Shown here piece by piece: positions 55,412 to 64,000 of a DNA stretch of 64,000 nucleotides. The DNA comes from Dermanyssus gallinae (lineage: Eukaryota; Arthropoda; Arachnida; Mesostigmata; Dermanyssidae), in the NCBI GenBank assembly GCA_003439945.1, contig QVRM01000459.1, positions 744,001-808,000 on the forward strand. Reading direction: 5' to 3'. A model generated the notes under the pieces. The model was not told the DNA's origin and ran no database searches. It saw nothing but the letters and a program-made list of their open reading frames with translations. Numbering within the stretch: the first letter of the stretch is position 1; every line of letters begins with the position of its first letter. The position numbers and the translations under genes are program-made.

Positions 55412-56522
55412 GGTGGGAATGGACACATTGCGTTTAATTTACAGAGTGAGGTTTTTCTTTCTAAAGAGGATTTATTCGCTGTCGAATACATGCATAGGGC
55501 TATCCACGTGTAGGCCCTGCAAAAACGACGGACATGGAAGAAAACGTGCGCCTTTGCTGTTTATACGCAGAAGTAGCAAACCAAAATTAGTGCGGGTTGC
55601 TGGAGCAAATATAATAAGTGCCACGCCGAGGTATGTACGTCAGTTCGGTCCGTAGCAGAACCAGCAAAACTAGATTGACGGCTGGCTCGAGACACTTTGA
55701 TGTAACACAAATACATTACCCAGTCCGAGTGTTATTAAAATAAATAATATTGCTTTTCTGTCTGGAAGCCCACATTTGAAATACAGATAGTTAGTGGAAG
55801 GCGTCCACGATACGTTGCTGTGTTTGGAACTTGGCGGATAGTGGAATGGGCGCATGCAAATTCAAATAGTAATTGCCTTGTTGGCGATTGGTTAAGTACT
55901 TCATGCAAGACTACGCGTTCCAGACACAATACACAAATGACTATAATAAGTTATAGCACACATCCTTCTGTGTAATAACAAAAATGATTTTATGATGATA
56001 TGGCTCTGTCTGCCGACATAGGAGCGAATTTGGGCTATATATCTGAAAGTAGCCACTCATATAATCTAAACTGATTTCACTCGGCCTATACGCAAACTAA
56101 AGCATAGTAAATGTTTCCATATCATGCATTGCTACTTAATGCGGAATAATGGATTTTCAGATTATGACCCATTAATTGGTGCCAAACTTTCGGTGGCGTT
56201 GATTATAACTATTCGAGATATTTGGAGGTCCAATGCCATAGTAATTCCGTCTCACATGAGCAGATTCTTAACGTTTTCTTTATCGTAAATTCAGGTCATA
56301 TTTCCTTTTGCATTACTATAAAAATAGTAGTCTATCATTTGCATTGTAAGCTTGGTTTAAAATGACGTTAGAAAGCGAATTGACAATTATTGCATGTTGG
56401 CCGTAGGTGGGCATATAAATATGTAAATGGTTTACTCCTCTTCAAGACATGGCGCGATTGTTTATAATTTGTAATAACCTGTATAATTCACTAATAAAAC
56501 AGACATCTTTGCATATATATAG

Positions 56523-56722
56523 AACCGAGCAAGATGGCTTAGTGGCAAAGCCTCTACCTTGCATTCCGGAGGACTGGGCTCGAGACCCAGACCGGCCACT
56601 CTTAAATTGGTTTGCATGGTTTCCAATTTAGACAAAGTAAATACCGGAGCGGATTAAATATTAGCCATGACATGAAAAAACCGTCCACGGCAATAGCCTT
56701 ACAGAAAATCATTAAAAAAAAT
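56523..56722 (+). mobile_element. SINE-1, tail type I
   Basis: It starts ACCGAGCAAGATGGCTTAGTGG, has B box GGCTCGAGACCCAGACCGG and body CCACTCTTAAATTGG. The type I tail is CATGACATGAAAAAACCGTC...ATAGCCTTACAGAAAATCAT with a short poly(A). In the B box the second T of GGTTCGA is C. It is almost collinear with the copy at 33,264. Confidence 0.9.
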
Positions 56723-57042
56723 ATGCTTGTACACTACGGTCTTAAATCAAATGTAACAGCATCGCGAATTGTACTCACTACTGCCATTAGCTGCATTAAA
56801 TAAATACTATACGCTTGCGTCATCGAAGATTCAATTTGAGGTAGTAGAGCAGAGTAGGTATAAAGCAAGTGGGCCAAATCGTACAGAAGTCGTATTAATT
56901 CTGCGGCATGATTAGATCCCTATCGTATCAGAGTTGCAAAGTTTGCACGGTCTGACCGCAGCCTAACGGCTAACGACGTAGTTTAAACAGGCATCTCTAG
57001 TTTTTCTGCGAATACCCCGAAAAGCATAATTCATTTAGTAAT

Positions 57043-57228
57043 TTATACACAATTCTCACGTAAATACGCGTACCGGCAATAAAGGATCGCCTTATCCACC
57101 TCGTCGACGTTAACCGTGCGATATAAGCTCAGATATATTGTATGATGCTTGCACGAACATTGTTTGCGGCAACCGAGGAAAACTGAGGAGCACAGGATCA
57201 AAAACAAACTGATTACAGACTGATTCAT
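57043..57228 (-). CDS. Possible small secreted Cys-containing peptide
   Basis: From the internal ATG at 57,228 the minus strand encodes about 61 residues. The N-terminus MNQSVISLFLILCSSVFLGC resembles a signal peptide with a Cys at its end. A short, Cys-containing tail follows (QCSCKHH, later YCRYAYLRENC). An upstream ATG at 57,252 would add eight residues and weaken the signal. I do not recognise the family. No promoter, splice site or poly(A) signal is convincing. A frame of this length can arise by chance, so this is a candidate only. It could be an exon of a larger gene or spurious. Confidence 0.2.
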   Translation of the reverse strand: MNQSVISLFLILCSSVFLGCRKQCSCKHHTIYLSLYRTVNVDEVDKAILYCRYAYLRENCV

Positions 57229-57624
57229 ATCAGACTGCGCTCGCGGCCTCACTGATATATTTCAATAACGCTTTGGTGATACAAAGTTGGATATTACTTG
57301 CCACTGGGATATGGTTGTAATATCCTGCGGATCGTAGCGCTTTCGTTAACTTCGCCACTTGCCTGTATGCTTTACAATCGTGATAACTCTAACGCATCTT
57401 AATCATGATAACTTAAGCGGGTTAGTTTTATGTATTTTATATGTAACATCGTCTTAGCTCTCAATATATTCAATCTACTGTAGTATATATCTGTTCACAT
57501 CACGGACACTGCATCTGCCTTATCATAAGTTTGGTCGTATAGGGAATTTTGAGCTAAAGACACTGTCAAGCTTTATTTAGCCAAGAATATTTTCAATAGT
57601 GCCACACACCATATCGTATTCGGT

Positions 57625-59650
57625 ATATGTTTATCATTCATATTTATTTCACTTAAAAAGAGTAAGTACAAAATAGTTCATGTTATTATTAAATGACATA
57701 AATGCTTGTTGTCCTGCCGTTCCACCGAGGGAAGAAGTGTAAAGATCTCCGTTGCAGTACCGGACAATCAACCGCGTGGTACTTAGCGCATTGCTGCGAG
57801 CAGAACCGATAAATACACTGAGTACTATAGTCTTCATGTAACTCCCTACGGGAGCATACGAGGTGATGGAATTCATGTACGATGTACCTGGTATATACAT
57901 ACTCGTATCTGTCATCGCAGGCCACCCCGGCCCACAACCAAGGAGACTTAAAGACGTCGAGCGTTCTTACCTCCGTCGCTGCCTCCGTGAATTTGCGTCG
58001 CCACTCCCAAGAAATGGTTAAGTGGCTCCGTCAATGGCATACGTAGCCTAAGCCGAAGCATCTCCACCATCGGCGCACAGTCCGACAATACATACACGAA
58101 ACGGCTTCTTGCCTTGATTGAAAGGCAGAGTACTTGCTTCATGTACAGTGTGAAGCATTTTACAAGCAAATTAAAATTAGCTTGAGATAGGTGTTGCCAC
58201 ACTCTGTCAAAACTATACGCCAACTTTGGCAGAGACTTTAACATAAACAAGCGCACTGTCGTACCGACGGACAGTCGCCGCACATCTCCGACCTCTCCGT
58301 AGAGAGCTGCCAGTGCCGAGTTAACACTGTTCTCGATGTGTGTAGTGAACGATGTTCCCCTGCAGTGAATCCGGAGACCCAAGTATGGGAAAGAGTTTAC
58401 AAACTCCAATGGCTTCCCGCAGCAACGAATAACGTCGTTTGCCCACCGCGACGAAACTTAATCGCCTTGGTTTTGTGTGAGTTTATTTCCAGCCCTTTTT
58501 TTATGAGATACGCCTCTACCATGGCGGTAAAGCGCGGGATGGCACCAATGTTACGATGAGCAACAACGATGTCATCAGCATACACCACTACCACGGCATG
58601 TTGGAACTCTTGACGCACGTATTGAACAAGATCGGCCAGAAGCAGCGTGAACGAGATGCAGTTTAGTGGGTCCCCCTGAGGAGTACCAACATTCTGCGTT
58701 AGCTCAAGCACGCCGCTCCTTCCCTCGACCAACAGTGTATCGTCGTCGAAAAAACTAGAAACTGCTCGCAGAAGAGCTCCACCTATGCCAATCTGTCTAA
58801 AACAATCGGTCATAAGATGTCGCGGAGTCTTGTCAAAGGTCTTGACGCAGTCAATGAAAATAGCATACAGGCCTCCTGGACGAGACACTGCCCGTCGGAT
58901 TGCAAAACGTGGATCGCGTCGCGGGTCCCCATGCCTTTCCTAAGTCCGAACTGTTCGGAACGCAGAGCATGCTTTGTTACATTAGCAATCCTATCAAAAT
59001 ATTTCACAAAATATTTTCTTGAACGTTCGCTCCGACGCCACTATCCGGTACAGATTTGGGTCACTTCTATCGTCGCCGTGTTTACCCTTGAGTAACAGAG
59101 AAAGCCTAGCAATATGCCAAACTCTGGGCATTCGCCCTTCCTCCATAACTCTATTAAAAAAGTCACAGAGGATCCCCTTTAAGAGCGGCTCTATGTTTGT
59201 AGTAGACCCGATCTGGCCCAACTCGGCATACTTCTTCTTCCTCAAAGGGAAAATTAATTGTGTGCTGTTCAAGTGTAAGTGGATACTCAACCTCTGCGGC
59301 CGAGTTTTTTTACGTAAGGGTTGAATAGCAGATTCGTCAAGTGAAGCTCTACCGGCTCGTCACTCAGTGAGTGCCGTACCCCCTTACGAGAGCGGTTTAT
59401 GTGGGGGGCTCCCTTTTTGCTCGTTCAAGTAGACGGGCTTCCTTTCGCCTCGCACGTTCCACCTTATAGTCACGGCATAGCCCTATGTTGGACCTTCTAC
59501 GAGACGCGTAGTCCTGTCTTCGCCTTGCTTGGAGCTGTGGATCTGCTCGGGCTTTTGCTAGTCTCAGCAAGCCGAGTAGTTCTCTATGTCAAAGGTAACA
59601 AGTCCTTGTGAACCACGGCCGGGATCTCCGCGGCTTGAACTTTTTCCACT
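57625..59650 (-). pseudogene. LINE family B copy 2 (linker, RT, C-terminal Cys/His motif, 3' end)
   Basis: Minus-strand order: a basic linker (KARADPQLQARRRQDYASRR, near 59,590); EYPLTLEQHTINFPFEEEEV (59,290-59,230); MEEGRMPRVWHIARLSLLLK; RSEQFGLRKGMGTRDAI (58,960-58,910); motif A YAIFIDCVKTFDKTP (about 58,867-58,823); GTPQGDPLNCISFTLLLADL (58,690-58,630, motif B); VVVYADDIV (58,595-58,570, catalytic Asp pair intact); KKGLEINSHKTKAIKFRRGG; then FPYLGLRIHCRGTSFTTHI. The C-terminus in the 57,689-57,937 frame has C-x4-C-x3-C-x3-H-x3-C (QCIYRFCSQQC then KYHAVDC). It ends AATAAATATGAATGATAAAC near 57,630. At least three frameshifts make it inactive, although the RT motifs A, B and C survive. Confidence 0.85.
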
Positions 59651-59654
59651 TAAC

Positions 59655-62110
59655 TGCTCTCTGCATTACTCCTTCAAGAGATCGACAGCAGACATCTACA
59701 TCACTTCCGGTATTTATTATACACATATAGCTATTCGGTATATGCGTGTCGATTAAAATGCTTTATACAGTTAGTATTTGACCTCCGGTAGTTTTAGTTA
59801 TGGAAATGCAGAAGAATATCCTAAGTTTCAATATGGCCTAAACTTCATGCGAATGCCGTTTGTACTTATTTTGTGGAAGGGATGTTAGCGATCACATATT
59901 GCTTTGGTTTTACGCATTACGTATGTATATGCTCTAAAGTATGCATTATTGCAGGCGGCCCTTAGAACCCCAAGAAAATTGTCATGCAAAATTCTGCCAT
60001 TCAATGATTAATATATAATATATCGGAGCTTAGCCAACTTGCTATTTAATTACTTGACGGGCTAGGCGGCTGGGCATTTTTGGTAAATACTTCGCTTTTA
60101 GGATGTGGTGCATCTTCGTAAAGACACTGTATGTTTATACAGGTATTCGAAATGGTCTGATGATACACCGGTAAAGTAGCAGTTCAGACAAGTTTGATCT
60201 GAGCTGATGTTATAAGGATTGAGACAACGTGGTTCCGTTCCCGTGCGTATAGGCCATATATAGGTTAATGTACGTTGTCTTTGTAAGCAGAATAGCGAAA
60301 CGCAATGTAAATCGCAGGTGCTTGTATAACATTGATCGACAGAGCGATGCCGATGATTTGGTATATCGTCGACTACGCTGCGATTTTTTTAAAGTCTAAT
60401 AATTGCAGGTTTAGTTGCGTGAAAGTATGCTTTGTTGCTGCTGCTGCCACGAAAGACTTAATGCGACTACCTCGACCGCAAAGATGTAATCATACCGTCA
60501 TATTATCTTTCAATCTTCTTTGCAGTAGAGATTGTAATGCGGCCGATCGACCACCACAGGCAACCTTCCACGGCGCAAGCAGATGAAATGATGTCTCATT
60601 TAGATATCAATACAAGTTTGAGAGTGGATAACATCGCACACATGATGACACTCGCATCTCATGGAGCAGTTCATCTGCACCTAATAATCTGCGGCTGCGT
60701 GAAGCGTGCTGATGTGTGAATGCCGCATTGGCTTACTGAACACGAGATTATGGCCCGTTTGAGCATCTGTGCTATTTTTAAAAGAAACAAACAGGGATAC
60801 GCTTTAAAACCGGCTACCAGTAATTAGAAGTTGATTACATTGAACATGTAGAAGGAATGGAAAACTGGCGATTAATAACACTGTAACTTGCACACGATCA
60901 TAGGTGAAACGAGAGGTGTGGTCGGGTTGGAGAGCTGTGGTACTTTATGAGCTTCTGCTGAAGAGACTGATTTGCAATCAAGAACAGTACCGCCAGCAGG
61001 TCCATAGCTCGAAGGAAGTCATCGCCAAAAAACGCCTCTAATTGCGCAATAGAAAATGCGCCGTGCTCTATTATGACGGCCATTAGCCGCAACGGAGCAC
61101 TCGTTGTAAAAAGCGTTGGACTATACTTAGGAAAATAGATGACCTATTTATCACTGATTACTGAGATACACCATATAAATCTGACATAATTCTGTAAGTG
61201 ACCTTTTTTAAAATAAATATTGGCAGCGCATTATTACCGACAATCTTTTGTTGACATATCCTTCAAATTGCTAATATTAGAGAGATGATATATCAAATAG
61301 ATCCACTGCACTTTCTTCCGACAAGGAAAATCAAAGCCGAACACTTGCTAGCATTAGAGCATGGAAATATTGCTTCCGAATAGTAATAAATAATATTAGT
61401 CAAACGTTGATCTACTAGAACTGGTAGATCAGCTGCGTATTTAAACTGCCCAAATATTGACCTGGGTTTTATGTTTCAGTCAGCCTGATATAGACTGCAC
61501 CTTTAATACGCTATTAAAGGCAAACTGGTATGCCTGCTAATTAAGGTTTTCTACTAAGTGTGCGTTCTTAAGTGTTTAAAAATGACAAGCGAAATTCGCC
61601 ATAAAAGCCAAACAAATACTAAATAACTAATACAATAAATAAAACATATATATATATATATATATATATATCGGTAAACCATGCAAGGCAGCAGTGCCGT
61701 GTTAGATCGATTCTTAATTTCTCTCTCAGTTCTAATTCTCAATTTTAATCAGAAACGTTAATCGTTTTTGCCAATTAGACGTTGTGAATTGCATGTGATC
61801 TGCAAAATATCCCCTTGTGCAAATTGTCTGGACTAGTGAATGATGAGAAAACCCCAAACGGGGCACTTCGCGGGTTATTTCTAGCGGGACGTAGATAATG
61901 GCAGCATCCTAAGAGTTCACAGCAGCCCGGCTTGACATACAACGCAGTTGAGGAGGTCACACTTCGGTACAGTTCGATGCGTATTCTTTGCTTGAACTTC
62001 GCCGCGTTCTGTCTTTTTTTTTTCTCTCGCCCGATTTGGTTGGATCTCTCGAACTTAGTGTGCATGCATAGACATTCTAATGCGTGCTGTGCATACACAA
62101 ATATGACTCC
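59655..62110. other. No recognisable gene
   Basis: Frames at 60,332-60,586 and 60,537-60,719 (plus) and 60,898-61,092 (minus, with IIEHGAFSIAQLEAFFGDDF) read like protein but carry no motif I know. A (TA)n tract lies at 61,646-61,671. The 120-codon minus frame at 61,775-62,137 extends into SINE-2 and is probably chance. Confidence 0.35.
61646..61671. repeat. (TA)n microsatellite
   Basis: A TA tract of 26 bases. Confidence 0.95.
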
Positions 62111-62116
62111 AACTTT

Positions 62117-62306
62117 TTCGGGCTGACCCTCAACCAATATACAACATTCACGGGACTGCTTTCACATTGCTTTGTAGAACGGATCTCATAATACAAATGT
62201 GCAACGGTGAGGATTGAACCCGCGCACCTATGCCCCCATCACCCATCATTAGAACCTTGTGATCGCGAGACGCACGCGAATGCACCCATCACGCCAGTGG
62301 GCTTGT
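62117..62306 (-). mobile_element. SINE-2 copy 2
   Basis: In minus-strand sense: AAGCCCACTGGCGTGATGGG (A-box region), GTGCGCGGGTTCAATCCTCA (B box), GCACATTTGTATTATGAGAT, CTACAAAGCAATGTGAAAGC, GAGGGTCAGCCCGAAAA. It is collinear with the copies at 26,722 and 63,247. About 30 bases between the A and B boxes look inserted (TTCTAATGATGGGTGATGGG). Confidence 0.8.
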
Positions 62307-62309
62307 CAC

Positions 62310-63231
62310 CCAGACATATGCCTTACGCCCGGCATAGCCAACCTGTTGTTTTCTCGGGCCAACACTGACAGTAATCCTGAATCGCATATTCGCATTCGCT
62401 GATCATTTCCGTAGAACGGCGATGCTGATTCAACAAATCGCATGGTTGAAGTTTCTCGCCACCGAGCGCTGGCGGACCGAATATCGCGACAAAGCCTACG
62501 ACAATGCGACCGACCACGTTTGCTTAGATCAAATCGGGACTGCGGCAAATCAATCGACGGTCAATTTAGTGGCCAGCTCGGTCTTGTCAATCCGTCACGT
62601 CGCTGCGAGTTGTCGACCGGAAATGTTGCCCCGGTGCGCATTCACGTGGGGATCGTCTTCAACGTTGCCTCGTTACCCCCCCCCCCCCACTTTCTTTCCA
62701 CTTTTCCCCACTCTCCTCGCTCATAAAGAAACACACATACAAAAATACATTTCCCCAACCAGTCAAACTCTCCCTCAACTGCACTACCCAAAGCCTCAGC
62801 GTTCGCAACGTAAAATGCTCACCGCACTAAATGCGCACAGACGCTCACTCATTCACTGACCGCACACCGAGCCACTCTCTCTCATTCACTGAAAGTTTAC
62901 GATAGTCAAACATCCAACCGGAGAAACAAAAAACAAACAGACAAGCAATCAGGCAGGCAGGCAGGTAGGTAGATAGATAGGCTAACGACGGCCACCCACG
63001 GATTTTCAGTGACGACATCATTCGCCCCCTGGCTACCGCATGCTAATCAACTAATTAACTAACTAACGTAATGTGACCTTAACAGGCCGACATCCTACAA
63101 CATGTCCGTCCATGCCACGCTGGTTGCAATGTGGGCTCGTGTCGCAGCAGAATAACGACTGACTATGTACCTTAACTTACTTGCGAGTAGAGCTGCTTCG
63201 AATATAGTCCAACTACTACTACTAGAGCGAA
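62310..63231. other. No recognisable gene; short simple repeats
   Basis: The 145-codon plus-strand frame (62,422-62,859) becomes Pro/Thr/His-rich because of pyrimidine-rich, CAC/TCA-rich sequence at 62,660-62,890. It has no domain. Simple runs include poly(C) at 62,678-62,689 and GGCA/GGTA repeats at 62,952-62,980. Confidence 0.4.
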
Positions 63232-63436
63232 TACCCTTCCACGAGTGTCGAGCCCGATGGCAGGTGCATTAGTCTGCGCCTCGCAACCGAAGGAGACACA
63301 TGAATGCGCGGGTTCAAGCTCTACCGTTGCACCATTGTATTTATGGGGGTCCGTCTGTTAAGCAATGCGAAAAGCAGTCCCATGGACGTTAAATCGTGGC
63401 TGAGAGTCAGCCCGAAAACTTTACCCTTCCACGAGT
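63232..63436 (+). mobile_element. SINE-2 copy 3 with 15-bp target-site duplication
   Basis: The element occupies 63,247-63,421: AGCCCGATGGCAGGTGCATT (A-box region), GCGCGGGTTCAAGCTC (B box), GCACCATTGTATTTATGGGG, GTCCGTCTGTTAAGCAATGC, GAGAGTCAGCCCGAAAACT. The identical 15-mer TACCCTTCCACGAGT flanks it at 63,232-63,246 and 63,422-63,436. This is a target-site duplication that fixes both ends and shows insertion by target-primed reverse transcription. There is no poly(A) tail; the element ends in CCCGAAAACT. Confidence 0.93.
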
Positions 63437-63579
63437 AAATTTGATCCTCTTTCCTGTGCGGTCATTCCACCCTGTTATCCCGTTAAAACAAATTTCAGAA
63501 CTCGGATCAACTATGTAGTTGTAGATGATGAGCTTGTAGATATATAATATTATTAAGGTAACAATTGACCCTTTATTGC

Positions 63580-63637
63580 CGTAAAATTGCTATTGATTTT
63601 AATTCCTTTAGGTACTACGAGCAATAGCAATTTTACG
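63580..63637. repeat. Perfect 16-bp inverted repeat
   Basis: CGTAAAATTGCTATTG at 63,580-63,595 and CAATAGCAATTTTACG at 63,622-63,637 are separated by 26 bases. Confidence 0.95.
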
Positions 63638-63639
63638 AA

Positions 63640-64000
63640 ATTCGTTATGTACTGTCAATGTAGTACTTATTGTATGACTTTTTTGCCCAGTGAGGCAGTC
63701 ACTGAAGTCTTCAAATTGTATGTAGTAATTATATGACATCTTGAAGCGCGTCTATCTTGCGAAAGCACTGTAAACATTCATCCATGATGCCATCATTAAG
63801 ATTCGTTGGCTATGTTTGAAAGTAGTCTACTTAGACACCTGCATTGGCAATGTACGGGTCTAGCCTAGACGGGTCATATATCAGGAAGGTGTCGCGCTGT
63901 AAGCGAAGCTAATGTACGAAAAGTGCGTCTAATATCACGCACACGGTTAGAAACGATGATGGACAGGCAATTAGCCAACATTCACTTCAATGATGCTCTG
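63640..64000. other. No recognisable gene
   Basis: Nothing identifiable to the window end. Confidence 0.4.

Larger units (their letters stand above)
53710..56515. other. AT-rich, no recognisable gene
   Basis: A (TA)n tract lies at 54,448-54,503 and a palindrome at 55,353-55,411. A 101-codon plus-strand frame (55,350-55,655) starts inside the palindrome and has no recognised domain. 53.8-54.4 kb is very AT-rich. Confidence 0.45.

Noticed and set aside
12727..55773. Shared 14-mer GTCTGGAAGCCCAC at 12,727 and 55,760 as a repeat family
   Set aside because: Similarity does not extend convincingly on either side. It may be coincidence.
62422..62859. 145-codon Pro/Thr-rich frame as a gene
   Set aside because: Its composition follows pyrimidine-rich simple sequence. 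It has no domain and no conserved start context.
1..64000. CRISPR array, bacterial operon, phage or defence system
   Set aside because: No regularly spaced repeats, no dense same-strand long ORFs and no ribosome-binding-site pattern are seen. The content is eukaryotic retroelements.

Overview
This window looks like non-coding, repeat-dominated DNA of a eukaryote. There are no operon-like gene runs. I recognise no intact host gene, rRNA, functional tRNA or CRISPR array. What can be identified is almost all decayed transposable elements: non-LTR retrotransposons (LINEs), tRNA-derived SINEs, Tc1/mariner DNA transposons and one Ty3/Gypsy-like pol fragment. They lie in an AT-rich background with at least ten long (TA)n tracts. 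The LINEs with R1/TRAS-like architecture, together with several mariner lineages, suggest an arthropod or another invertebrate. The species cannot be named from the sequence.

Layout. 0-7.7 kb: a decayed LINE (family A), the RT of a second LINE (family B), a second family A 3' end, and a LINE C-terminal domain. 9.3-14.1 kb: two copies of a short LINE tail (family C) around a minus-strand Gypsy-like integrase. 15.4-17.5 kb: a Tc1-like element with long inverted repeats, then an R1-like RT fragment. 18.9-20.6 kb: a minus-strand R1-like C-terminus, a SINE-1 copy and a (TA)n-centred palindrome. 24.8-33.5 kb: a mariner fragment, four SINE-1 copies, one SINE-2 copy, LINE gag and EN/RT remnants mostly on the minus strand, and a third family A 3' end. 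36.8-44.1 kb: a head-to-tail cluster of R1-like LINE pieces, including the best-preserved one (40.9-43.5 kb). 45.3-53.7 kb: three more mariner-superfamily remnants, two internally deleted. 56.5-59.7 kb: SINE-1, a possible small secreted-peptide frame and a second family B LINE. 62.1-63.4 kb: two SINE-2 copies, one with a perfect 15-bp target-site duplication.

The elements do not form a cooperating system beyond the usual dependence of SINEs on LINE machinery. No SINE here shares a clear 3' end with a LINE here, so no partner can be assigned. Most reading frames of 60-120 codons elsewhere are probably chance. I found no convincing novel multi-gene system. The most useful observations are the SINE families (shared heads with two different tails, and a clean target-site duplication), a conserved Cys/His C-terminal motif in LINE family B, repeated loss of the same internal segment in two unrelated mariners, and several strong palindromes.
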